A stretch of DNA of 57,026 bases from Peteryoungia aggregata LMG 23059 (GTDB lineage Bacteria > Pseudomonadota > Alphaproteobacteria > Rhizobiales > Rhizobiaceae), in NCBI RefSeq assembly GCF_030814435.1, contig NZ_JAUSUW010000020.1, positions 1 to 57,026 of the forward strand, read 5' to 3'. Of this stretch, positions 25,958 to 34,251 are shown in pieces. The translations under genes were made by a program, and so were the position numbers. Each line of letters opens with the position of its first letter. Position 1 is the first letter of the stretch. The notes beneath the pieces are model-generated. The model was not told the origin of the DNA. It saw only the letters and a program-made list of their open reading frames with translations, and did not search any database.

Positions 25958-27046
25958 TCAGGGGCCAAGCGCTGGACAGGTAGAAGCCGCCGGCGAGAAA
26001 TCCTGCAGGGCGCGCGTAAGGCCACGCAGTTGCGGTCGATCGCCGGAAGCCGTTGGCTGGATATTCAGCGACTCCTCTTCGGGCCACCAATCGCCTCCAG
26101 CCCAGTAGGCCCATCCGATCCACACATCGCGGCCCTGTTCGACCACGCTGACCATTCTCTCGAGTGCCTGGATGCAAGCCTCGTCCTTGGGGACACCGAA
26201 TTCACCGAGATAGCCACGCTTGCCGTTCTCGCGCAGCCAACGGGTGTAGCCTTCAATCGCAGCGACCGCATCAACGGCCCGACTGCAATTGTCCTTGGTT
26301 CCGGAAAAGTCGTCGTCGAAATACTGGTGCACTTCGAAGGCGTAGTGATTGAGGGGGTCCTTGACCCCCAGCATGACCACACCGTTTGCGCCACCATAAT
26401 CCTCGCCCAGCCAGCTATGCGCCCCTGACCAGGAATTACCGGGAACCAGGATGAGATTGCGAGCACCCGTGGCACGGATAGCGGCGATCGCGACATTGAC
26501 CCCGGTGAGCCACTGTTCCGTCGGCATGGTATGCGGCTCGTTCATCAGTCCGAAGACGACGCCGTCCTGATTGGCGAATGCGAGGCTCAGTTCGGTCCAG
26601 AATCGCGCAAAGGCGTCGTAGGGCACGGCGTCGGAGCCGATCAACTCTCCGCGGTAACGCGCGTAATTGTGAGGATCAAGCACCACCGTGAGACCGGTCT
26701 CACGCAGCCGACGCACCGTATCCTTCAACCGATCGAACTCTGCCTGGTCGAATTCGGCGTTCAGTGACGTCTGCAACCGCGACCACGAGAAGGGAAGCCG
26801 TACGGAATTGAAGCCCTTGCCGGCGAAATAGGCGATCGTCTCATCCGACGGGTAGATATAGGCCGTGCCGAAAACACCGTCTTCCTCTCCGAATTCGGCA
26901 CCGGCGAGATTGACACCCCTGAGACAGGCACCAGCGGCGAGCACCGGTTGGGATGACGTAGCCAGTAGCGCAAGGGCGAAGCCGGATGCCCGGATCAGAC
27001 TGGTCAGGCGACATCTGCCGATGAACGGCTGCTTCCGGAATTGCAT
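25958..27046 (-). CDS. Secreted GH5 endoglycanase (cellulase-like)
   Basis: This 362-residue glycoside hydrolase family 5 protein has an N-terminal signal peptide (cleavage probably after PVLAA, about residue 38). The barrel begins CLRGVNLAGAEFGE and includes GFNSVRLPFSW, VVLDPHNYARY, acid/base Glu170 in GLMNEPHTMP, HYAFEVHQYFD, and nucleophile Glu282 in GYLGEFGVP. It therefore looks catalytically intact and acts in the periplasm or outside, on cellulose or another beta-glucan such as the cell's own polysaccharide. It lies upstream of, and in line with, the two glycosyltransferases, which suggests an exopolysaccharide context. Confidence 0.9.
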   Translation of the reverse strand: MQFRKQPFIGRCRLTSLIRASGFALALLATSSQPVLAAGACLRGVNLAGAEFGEEDGVFGTAYIYPSDETIAYFAGKGFNSVRLPFSWSRLQTSLNAEFDQAEFDRLKDTVRRLRETGLTVVLDPHNYARYRGELIGSDAVPYDAFARFWTELSLAFANQDGVVFGLMNEPHTMPTEQWLTGVNVAIAAIRATGARNLILVPGNSWSGAHSWLGEDYGGANGVVMLGVKDPLNHYAFEVHQYFDDDFSGTKDNCSRAVDAVAAIEGYTRWLRENGKRGYLGEFGVPKDEACIQALERMVSVVEQGRDVWIGWAYWAGGDWWPEEESLNIQPTASGDRPQLRGLTRALQDFSPAASTCPALGP

Positions 27047-27241
27047 GTGCTCTCTCGTTTCGAGGCATGGGTCGCGCGCAGGTTATTGGCGGCCACACAA
27101 AGGTCAATGCCAAACAGGACCACGGCCGCGATGTTTTACTCACTGTGAACCGCCCGACGGCGAGGATACGTCTTTGGAAGGCGCAATGGGAACGGAATTT
27201 TGCGCTTGCTTGCCTAAGCTCGGGCGATCGAAGGAGGATCG

Positions 27242-27331
27242 ATGGCGAGACTGAACGCGACACCGCCGCCTCCGCAGACCGAAACAATCCGACGCCCACA
27301 CATGCTTCCGGTGGCGCCCGAGATGCGATAG
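27242..27331 (+). CDS. Possible 29-residue leader peptide before purU
   Basis: A short frame begins at ATG 27242 behind AAGGAGGATCG, the best ribosome-binding site in the region, and ends at TAG 27331, 39 bases before purU. It encodes MARLNATPPPPQTETIRRPH and nine more residues, including four consecutive prolines. It could be a leader whose translation senses proline or EF-P status and affects purU, or a chance frame. No terminator/antiterminator pair was recognised after it. The rest of the 324-base gap between the GH5 gene and purU shows no other gene. Confidence 0.4.
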   Translation: MARLNATPPPPQTETIRRPHMLPVAPEMR

Positions 27332-27370
27332 AGACACGCGGCAATTTTTGCCGAGGAGATGAGAGAACCG

Positions 27371-28255
27371 ATGACGAGCTATGTATTGACCGTATCCTGC
27401 CAGTCGACCCGCGGCATTGTGGCGGCGATTTCGGGTTATCTCGCCGAGCAGGGCTGCAACATCGTCGATAGCTCCCAGTTCGACGATCTCCACACCGGGC
27501 AGTTCTTCATGCGCGTCTCCTTCATCTCGGAGGAAGGCATCAATGAAGCCAAGCTGGAAAAGGGTTTCGTTCCCGTCGCCGAGAAATTCGGCATGGCCTG
27601 GGAACTGCACGACACCGCCAAGCGCATGAAGGTGCTGCTGATGGTCTCGCGCTTCGGCCACTGCCTGAACGACCTGCTCTACCGCTGGAAGATCGGCGCC
27701 CTACCGATCGAGATCGTCGGCGTCATCTCCAACCACTTCGACTACCAGAAGGTCGTCGTGAACCACGACATTCCCTTCCACCACATCCCGGTGACCAAGG
27801 CCAACAAGCCGGAAGCCGAAGCCCGCATCATGGACATCGTCGAGCAGACCGGCACCGAGCTCATCGTGCTGGCCCGCTACATGCAGATCCTGTCCGACCA
27901 GATGTGCCAGAAGATGTCCGGCAAGATCATCAACATCCACCACTCCTTCCTGCCGTCCTTCAAGGGTGCGAACCCCTACAAGCAGGCCTTCGAGCGCGGC
28001 GTGAAACTGATCGGGGCAACGGCGCACTACGTCACGGCCGATCTCGACGAAGGTCCGATCATCGAGCAGGACGTCGCCCGCATCACCCATGCCCAGTCGG
28101 CGGACGACTATGTCTCGATCGGTCGCGACGTCGAAAGCCAAGTGCTGGCGCGTGCCATCCACGCCCATATCCACCACCGCACCTTCATCAACGGCAACCG
28201 AACCGTCGTCTTCCCGGCAAGCCCGGGCTCCTACGCCTCCGAGCGCATGGGCTAA
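27371..28255 (+). CDS. purU: Formyltetrahydrofolate deformylase
   Basis: PurU hydrolyses 10-formyltetrahydrofolate to formate and tetrahydrofolate, balancing the one-carbon pool with purine and glycine metabolism. The 294-residue protein has an N-terminal ACT domain (about 4-80; VLTVSCQSTRGIVAAISGYL) and a C-terminal formyltransferase fold (about 88-285). The active-site triad lies in IINIHHSFLPSFKGANPY (Asn, His) and ADLDEGPIIEQD (Asp). ATG 27371 gives the usual length; ATG 27359 sits directly on the GAGGAG and is less likely. A possible leader peptide precedes it and a hairpin follows. Confidence 0.95.
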   Translation: MTSYVLTVSCQSTRGIVAAISGYLAEQGCNIVDSSQFDDLHTGQFFMRVSFISEEGINEAKLEKGFVPVAEKFGMAWELHDTAKRMKVLLMVSRFGHCLNDLLYRWKIGALPIEIVGVISNHFDYQKVVVNHDIPFHHIPVTKANKPEAEARIMDIVEQTGTELIVLARYMQILSDQMCQKMSGKIINIHHSFLPSFKGANPYKQAFERGVKLIGATAHYVTADLDEGPIIEQDVARITHAQSADDYVSIGRDVESQVLARAIHAHIHHRTFINGNRTVVFPASPGSYASERMG

Positions 28256-28260
28256 GGATT

Positions 28261-28296
28261 GCAAGGGCGTCGGAAACGGCGCCCCTTGTCTTTTCC
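28261..28296 (+). terminator. Terminator after purU
   Basis: GCAAGGGCG and CGCCCCTTG (28261-28288) form an imperfect stem followed by TCTTTTCC. Confidence 0.6.
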
Positions 28297-28370
28297 TCCG
28301 GGGGGTCTCCGGGATAGACGCGAAGCGCCGCTCTGCTAATCTCCCGTCATGATTCCCAGGGAGGAAACGT

Positions 28371-31298
28371 ATGGCCGACTCGGCTCTGCTCCAGCGCACC
28401 GAATTGCCTCGCCCGAACGTCTCGCTGGCCGACGCAAAGATCATTTTCAATGATTTCTACGGTTTCAGCGGCCCCATCCGGGAGCTCGGCAGCCAGCAGG
28501 ACCGCAACTTCCTGATCGACACCGGCGAAGAACGCCTCGTCCTGAAGGTCACGCGGGCCGAGTATCCCCAGTACGAGCTCGACGCACAGAACCGCGCGAT
28601 GGACCACCTGCGCGGTCTGGAGATCGGATTGCGCATTCCCGAGCCGATCCCGGCCCTGACGGGCGAATACATCCCGCAGATCGAACTCGGCGGAGAGCAC
28701 TACTGGATCCGCCTTCTCTCCTATCTCGATGGCGAGCCGCTCACACTCCAGAAGCACCTCCCCCCGGAGGTCGTCGCGGCCTTCGGCGATGTGGTTGCGC
28801 GCGTGGCCATGGGCCTCAGGGACTTCCGCCATGAGGGACTGCAACGAGAACTGCAGTGGGATCTACGCCGGGCGGGGCCTGTCGCCCTGCATCTCCTGAA
28901 ATCGGTGACGGATCAGAAGCAGCGTGACCGGATCGCCAAGGCGATGATTGTGGCAGTGAAGCGCCTGCAGCCGCTCGCTTCAGAACTGCGCATCCAGCCC
29001 ATCCATCACGACATCACCGATGACAACGTGGTCGCGACACCGAACGCCTCCAGGAGGCTCATGCCGGATGGCGTCATCGATTTCGGTGACGTGCTCTACG
29101 GCTGGCTGGTGGCAGACCTCGCCGTCACATGCGCCGCCCTGCTCCACCATGCCGACGGCGACCCCTTCTTCATCCTGCCGGCGGTCAAGGCTTTCCACCA
29201 GCGTTACCCGCTGAACGAGGCGGAACTCAGAGCTCTATGGCCACTGATCGTCGCAAGGGCCGGTGTCCTCGTCGCAAGCAGCGAGCAGCAATTGTCGATC
29301 GACCCCGACAACGAATACATCCTCGGCAACATCGACCACGAACGCATGATCTTCGAGGTCGCCACTTCGGTTCCCCATTCGCTGATGCAGGCGGCCATTC
29401 TGCACGCTGCGGGCCTGCTTCCGGACGAGACCGAGACCCCGGTTGCGCATTCACTGCTGCCGTCGCTGACGCCCGACGATTTCCGGCTCACAGACCTGAC
29501 CGTCACAAGCCCGGACCTGCCGCGCGACAGTTGGGCCGACCAGGAAATCGACTGGAAGCTACTCGCGCGGGCGGCGTTGGAGACCGGCGTCGCCTCGACC
29601 CGCTATGGCGAGTATCGCTTGTCCTATACAAAACTTCTTTCCGCAACGCCGCCAGCGACGTTCGCGCTCCACATCGACGTCTGCCTGCCGGGGGCAACGG
29701 AAGCCTTTGCCCCCTTCGATGCCACCGTCATCCTCGACGGTCATCACCTGATCCTCTCCTCACGGGATCTGTCACTTCATCTGGACGGGATCGATTGCAG
29801 CCTGGAGAACGGTGCGAGCGTCACGGCGGGTGATCCCATCGGTGCGGTGGCAGGGGCCGCAGGCGGTGTCGGCGGGCTGCGCATCCAGCTTTGTCGGGAC
29901 CCGGATCTCATTCCGCCGCTGTTCTCGAAACCGCAGCAAAGTGCGATCTGGCGCCTTATCTGCCCCTCTCCGTCGCGACTGCTCGGCGTTGGCGTCGACG
30001 CGCCGGCACCGGAGAGCCATGACCTGCTCGAGCGCCGCAAGAAGAGCTTTGCCAGGCCCCAGAAGAACTACTATGCCGACCCGCCGCAGATCGAGCGCGG
30101 CTGGAAAGAGCATCTCTTCGACGTCAAGGGACGCGCCTATCTCGACATGGTCAACAATGTCACGATCCTCGGTCACGGGCATCCCCGACTGGCCGAGGCC
30201 GTGGGACGCCAATGGGCGCTGCTCAACACCAATTCACGGTTCCACTATGCCGCCGTCGCAGAGTTTTCAGACCGTTTGGCATCGCTGGCACCGGAGGGCC
30301 TGGACACCGTCTTCCTCGTCAACTCCGGTTCAGAAGCGGTCGATCTGGCCTTGCGTCTCGCCTGGGCGCATAGCGGCCACCGCAACGTCCTGAGCCTGCT
30401 CGAAGCCTATCATGGCTGGACAGTCGCCAGCGACGCGGTCTCGACGTCTATCGCCGACAATCCGCGCGCCCTTGAAACGCGCCCCGACTGGGTACACCCC
30501 GTGCTCTCGCCAAACACCTATCGTGGCAGATATCGCTGCGAAGGGTCGACCGGCGGTTATGTGGCGGCAGTTGCCGAGAAAATCGCCGAGATCGAGGATC
30601 GGGGCGGACGCCTGGGAGGCTTCATCGCGGAAAGCCTCTATGGCAATGCCGGCGGCATTCCGCTGCCCCCGGGTTACCTTCGCGAGGTCTACGCTCTGGT
30701 CCGTGAACATGGCGGCCTTTGCATAGCAGACGAGGTGCAGGTCGGGTATGGCCGGCTCGGACACCACTTCTGGGGCTTCGAACAGCAGGGAGAGGTGCCC
30801 GACATAATCACCGTGGCCAAGGGGATGGGCAACGGCCAGCCACTTGGAGCCGTCATCACGCGTCGGGAAATCGCCGACAGCCTCGAAAAGGAAGGCTACT
30901 TCTTCTCTTCGTCCGGTGGCAGCCCCGTCAGCTGCGTGGTCGGCATGACCGTGCTCGACATCATCAAGGACGAGAACCTGCAGGAAAATGCGCGCGACGT
31001 CGGCGATCACCTCAAGCTCCGCCTTGAAGCACTCGGCCAGCGCTTTCCGATTGTCGGCGCGGTCCACGGCATGGGCCTGTATCTCGGGCTGGAATTCGTT
31101 CGCGACCGGGAAACACTCGAGCCGGCGACCGAAGAAACCGCTGCCATCTGCGACAGGCTGCTCGAGTGTGGGGTCATCATGCAGCCGACCGGCGATCATC
31201 TTAACGTTTTGAAAATAAAACCGCCCCTTTGCCTGACACGGGAAAGCGCCGACTTCTTCGCGGAAATGCTGGAAAAGGTGCTTTCCGAAGGCTGGTGA
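28371..31298 (+). CDS. Kinase / M23-like / class III aminotransferase fusion
   Basis: This 975-residue protein has three parts. Residues about 20-330 are an aminoglycoside-phosphotransferase-like kinase (catalytic loop IQPIHHDITDDNVVA, then GVIDFGDVLYG). Residues about 400-535 resemble an M23 peptidase/beta-barrel (PFDATVILDGHHLILSSRD; NGASVTAGDPIGAVAG), but no zinc-binding triad is obvious. Residues about 555-970 are a class III PLP enzyme with FLVNSGSEAVDLALRLA, CIADEVQVGYGRLGHHFWGF and Schiff-base Lys817 in ITVAKGMGNGQPLGA. Class III relatives of this type are phospholyases acting on 5-phosphohydroxylysine or phosphoethanolamine. Kinase and lyase could thus act in sequence in one polypeptide. 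The substrate is unproven; AmaB lies 3 kb downstream. Confidence 0.85.
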   Translation: MADSALLQRTELPRPNVSLADAKIIFNDFYGFSGPIRELGSQQDRNFLIDTGEERLVLKVTRAEYPQYELDAQNRAMDHLRGLEIGLRIPEPIPALTGEYIPQIELGGEHYWIRLLSYLDGEPLTLQKHLPPEVVAAFGDVVARVAMGLRDFRHEGLQRELQWDLRRAGPVALHLLKSVTDQKQRDRIAKAMIVAVKRLQPLASELRIQPIHHDITDDNVVATPNASRRLMPDGVIDFGDVLYGWLVADLAVTCAALLHHADGDPFFILPAVKAFHQRYPLNEAELRALWPLIVARAGVLVASSEQQLSIDPDNEYILGNIDHERMIFEVATSVPHSLMQAAILHAAGLLPDETETPVAHSLLPSLTPDDFRLTDLTVTSPDLPRDSWADQEIDWKLLARAALETGVASTRYGEYRLSYTKLLSATPPATFALHIDVCLPGATEAFAPFDATVILDGHHLILSSRDLSLHLDGIDCSLENGASVTAGDPIGAVAGAAGGVGGLRIQLCRDPDLIPPLFSKPQQSAIWRLICPSPSRLLGVGVDAPAPESHDLLERRKKSFARPQKNYYADPPQIERGWKEHLFDVKGRAYLDMVNNVTILGHGHPRLAEAVGRQWALLNTNSRFHYAAVAEFSDRLASLAPEGLDTVFLVNSGSEAVDLALRLAWAHSGHRNVLSLLEAYHGWTVASDAVSTSIADNPRALETRPDWVHPVLSPNTYRGRYRCEGSTGGYVAAVAEKIAEIEDRGGRLGGFIAESLYGNAGGIPLPPGYLREVYALVREHGGLCIADEVQVGYGRLGHHFWGFEQQGEVPDIITVAKGMGNGQPLGAVITRREIADSLEKEGYFFSSSGGSPVSCVVGMTVLDIIKDENLQENARDVGDHLKLRLEALGQRFPIVGAVHGMGLYLGLEFVRDRETLEPATEETAAICDRLLECGVIMQPTGDHLNVLKIKPPLCLTRESADFFAEMLEKVLSEGW

Positions 31299-31460
31299 CC
31301 GGCCTCCCAGACACTACCATGGACCTAACGGACGCGCGCGAAAGCCCATAATCACGTAAAGGAAGCGCAAAGCCCAAATCTGGGTAGACTAAATGGCGGC
31401 TTCACACCGTTTTGAAGAGTGGTCTATCTTCGGACAGAAAAGTAAGCCGAAGGAATACTC

Positions 31461-31868
31461 ATGCCCATCCTGCCGGAGCAAATCTCCACCCAGCTGTTGA
31501 TCTGGGCCGTAGCTCTGTTCATTATCAAGCATCTGGCGGCTGACTTTCTTCTGCAGACCGGCTGGATGGCCAAGGGAAAAGAGCGCCTGCAGGGCTGGCT
31601 TGTGCCATTGCTGGCACATATCACCGTGCATGCCGTCGGCACGCTCTTGATCGCATTGCTTCTGGCCCCGCAAATGGCATGGTTGGCGGTGGTCGACCTG
31701 ATCGTCCACGGCATGATCGACAAGAGCAAGACGCTGCTCCAGCATCGCTTCCGTTTCAAGGCCGAGCAGGCCGCCTATTGGTGGCTCTTCGGTACAGACC
31801 AGACCCTTCATCACCTGACGCATCTGGCCTTCGCGGTCTGGATCGCGGCGGCCGCAAGCGGCGTCTGA
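31461..31868 (+). CDS. DUF3307 membrane protein
   Basis: This 135-residue protein has three to four hydrophobic segments (about 10-32, 45-70, 70-85 and 115-133) and the DUF3307 signatures KHLAADFLLQTGWMAKGKE, HGMIDKSKTLL and TDQTLHHLTHLAF. The conserved His and Asp residues face the membrane region. The family is common in proteobacteria and has no known function. A 162-base gap separates it from the fusion gene upstream. It converges on the LysR gene, which ends one base after it. Confidence 0.82.
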   Translation: MPILPEQISTQLLIWAVALFIIKHLAADFLLQTGWMAKGKERLQGWLVPLLAHITVHAVGTLLIALLLAPQMAWLAVVDLIVHGMIDKSKTLLQHRFRFKAEQAAYWWLFGTDQTLHHLTHLAFAVWIAAAASGV

Positions 31869-31869
31869 T

Positions 31870-32769
31870 TTACGCCGCAGGCCTGGACAATTCTCTCATG
31901 ATCCAGTTGCGGAAGGCCACGAGCGGCGGATAGGCCGCGCGTTCACGCGGAAAGGCGAGATAATAGCGCTGGTCACTCCGGATTGGCCGATTGACGGCGG
32001 GTACGAGTTCGCCGCGCCTGAGTTCATCCTGAATGAGAAAGGTCGGCAAGAGCGCGACACCTAGCCCGCCGATCGCCGCTTGAGATGCCGTTGCGAACTG
32101 GTCGAAAAGCATGCCATGCACGCTTTCGAACGCAACACCCGTCTCGTGGAACCATCGCTCCCAGGCATCGGGCCGCGTGGTCAGGTGCAAGAGCGAGACA
32201 TGCAGGAGGTCGGTCGGCATTTCGATTGCATGCTCGCGCTTGAACGTCGGGCTACAGGCCGGGATCGTCTCCTCCTCCATCAGCAAGGTCAGCTCCGCGC
32301 CGGGCCAGACCGCATCGCCGAAATGGATCGCGGCATCGATCGAATCGAGGCGAAAATCGAAGGGCGACAGCCGTGTCACGAGGTTGATCGTGATCCCAGG
32401 ATTGGCTGTAAGGAACTGCCCAAGCCGTGGCGCGAGCCAGCGCGCGCCGAAAGTCGGCAGTATCGCGAGGTTCAACGTCCCGCCATGCGGGTTGGCACGG
32501 AGGTTCAAGGAGGCACTTGAGATGCGCCTGAGCGCCTCGCGGATCTCGCGGGCATAGCTGTCACCGGCAACCGTCAGCCGGATCGTCTGCCGCTCCCGCA
32601 GGAAGAGCCCGACCCCGAGTTGATTCTCCAGCGCCTTGATCTGGCGACTGACGGCACTCTGCGTCAGGTCAAGCTCACGCGCGGCGGCCGTGATGCTCCC
32701 GGTCCTGGCGGCAGCCTCGAAGGCGGTGAGGAGGGAGAGCGACGGGAGAAAGCGACGCGCCGGCAGCAT
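31870..32769 (-). CDS. LysR regulator (GcvA-like), probable amaA-amaB regulator
   Basis: This 299-residue LysR protein has the GcvA-subfamily start MLPARRFLPSLSLLTAFEAA, an N-terminal winged helix (ARTGSITAAARELDLTQSAV) and a substrate-binding domain (LNLAILPTFGARWLAPRLGQ; DAAIHFGD). It is transcribed away from the AmaA-like oxidase and the AmaB dehydrogenase, the same arrangement as in Pseudomonas, where a LysR gene adjoins amaA-amaB. The inferred role is activation by a lysine-derived intermediate. A TAGAA-N5-TTCTA palindrome between the genes is a candidate site. Confidence 0.88.
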   Translation of the reverse strand: MLPARRFLPSLSLLTAFEAAARTGSITAAARELDLTQSAVSRQIKALENQLGVGLFLRERQTIRLTVAGDSYAREIREALRRISSASLNLRANPHGGTLNLAILPTFGARWLAPRLGQFLTANPGITINLVTRLSPFDFRLDSIDAAIHFGDAVWPGAELTLLMEEETIPACSPTFKREHAIEMPTDLLHVSLLHLTTRPDAWERWFHETGVAFESVHGMLFDQFATASQAAIGGLGVALLPTFLIQDELRRGELVPAVNRPIRSDQRYYLAFPRERAAYPPLVAFRNWIMRELSRPAA

Positions 32770-32820
32770 TGGTCATGCCTTTTTGGAATGATCTCTTGAG
32801 AATTTATCGCTGGAATGGCG

Positions 32821-32835
32821 TAGAACGCTCTTCTA
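32821..32835. promoter_or_regulatory. Candidate LysR operator before amaA-like gene
   Basis: TAGAA (32821-32825), CGCTC, TTCTA (32831-32835): a perfect inverted repeat of the T-N11-A kind bound by LysR proteins, 52 bases upstream of the divergent LysR start and about 95 before the oxidase. Confidence 0.45.
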
Positions 32836-32929
32836 GAAATCACAAGACAGTACGAGGCGGAATGATATCGGAGATGCATCCATGTCAGGTCTACCAGCCT
32901 CGGCACAATACATATCCCGGGGCCACACC

Positions 32930-34213
32930 ATGCTGAACGATCCTCGCTCCCACGGACTTTGGGAAAAGACGGCTCCCGCTGCCCCCCAGACAGCGTCCCT
33001 GCAGGGTGCGGCCAAGGCCGATGTCGTGATCGTCGGCGGAGGTTATACCGGCCTTTCCGCAGCCCTTCATCTCGCCGAAGCAGGGACCAGCGTCATTCTG
33101 CTCGAAGCCAGGGAAATCGGCTTCGGCGGCGCCGGCCGCAATGTCGGCCTGATCAATGCCGGCATGTGGGTCATGCCCGATGATCTACCGGGTGAACTCG
33201 GCCCGGTCTATGGCGAGCGCCTGCTCGATCTGCTCGGCAACGGACCGCGCACGGTCATGGACCTGATCGATCGCCACGGGATCGAATGCGAACTGGAGCG
33301 CCAGGGCACCCTTCACTGCGCCGTTGGGACCGCCGGGCGAAAGGAAATCGAAGCGCGCGCCGAGCAGTGGCAGCGTCGCGGCGCGCCCGTGGAACTGCTC
33401 GACGAGGCGGAGACCGAACACAAGATCGCGACCCGCGCCTATCAGGGCGCGCTGCTCGATCGCCGCGCCGGCACCTTGCAACCCCTGGCCTATGCCCGTG
33501 GCCTCGCCCATGCGGCAGTGAAGGCGGGAGCCGTCCTCCATACCTCAAGCCCGGTCGTGTCCTATGACAAGACAGCCAACGGCTGGCGTGTCGTCACCGC
33601 AGAAGGCAGCGTCGATGCGCAGTGGATCGTGGTTGCAACTGATGCCTATAGCCACGGCCCCTTCGCTGCCGTGCGCGAAGAACAGGTTCATCTCCCCTAC
33701 TTCAATTTTGCGACCGTGCCCCTCAGTGACAATCTGCGTAAGTCGATACTGACGGAGCGGCAAGGCTGCTGGGACACGAAAGAGGTGCTGTCCTCCTTCC
33801 GCATGGACAAGGCCGGCCGCATGGTCTTTGGCAGCGTCGGCGCCCTGCGTGGCACAGGCCTCGGCATTCATCGCGCCTGGGCACAACGAGCGCTGAAAGC
33901 GATCTTCCCGCAGATCGGCGACATTGCCTTCGAAAGCGAATGGTATGGCCAGATCGGCATGACCACGAATGCGCTCCCGCGCTTCCACAAGTTTGCGCCC
34001 GGCGTCATCGGCTTCTCCGGCTATAACGGACGCGGCATTTCACCGGGCACTGTCTTTGGCAAGACGATCGCCAGCCACATCCTCGGCCAGATGTCCGAAG
34101 AAGAACTGCCCCTGCCACTCACTGATCCACAAGCACCGGCCTTCCGCACCCTGAAGGAAGCATGGTACGAGGCCGGCGCCCAGGTGGCGCATCTGGCCGG
34201 CGCACGATTTTGA
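32930..34213 (+). CDS. FAD-dependent amine oxidase, AmaA-like (probable L-pipecolate oxidase)
   Basis: This DAO-family flavoenzyme of 427 residues has an N-terminal dinucleotide fold VVIVGGGYTGLSAALHLAE, the FGGAGRNVGLINAG substrate-side loop, and a C-terminal PGVIGFSGYNGRGISPGTVF FAD-closing motif. In Pseudomonas, AmaA oxidises L-pipecolate to piperideine-6-carboxylate, which AmaB then oxidises. The same gene order (LysR divergent, then this oxidase, then an ALDH7 enzyme) supports that role. Gamma-glutamylputrescine oxidase (PuuB) is a related alternative. ATG 32930 is taken from where homologues begin; ATG 32882 has the better ribosome-binding site (GGAG) and would add 16 residues. Confidence 0.82.
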   Translation: MLNDPRSHGLWEKTAPAAPQTASLQGAAKADVVIVGGGYTGLSAALHLAEAGTSVILLEAREIGFGGAGRNVGLINAGMWVMPDDLPGELGPVYGERLLDLLGNGPRTVMDLIDRHGIECELERQGTLHCAVGTAGRKEIEARAEQWQRRGAPVELLDEAETEHKIATRAYQGALLDRRAGTLQPLAYARGLAHAAVKAGAVLHTSSPVVSYDKTANGWRVVTAEGSVDAQWIVVATDAYSHGPFAAVREEQVHLPYFNFATVPLSDNLRKSILTERQGCWDTKEVLSSFRMDKAGRMVFGSVGALRGTGLGIHRAWAQRALKAIFPQIGDIAFESEWYGQIGMTTNALPRFHKFAPGVIGFSGYNGRGISPGTVFGKTIASHILGQMSEEELPLPLTDPQAPAFRTLKEAWYEAGAQVAHLAGARF

Positions 34214-34251
34214 ACGAACAAGAACCAGGTAGACCTGACGGAAGGACCACC

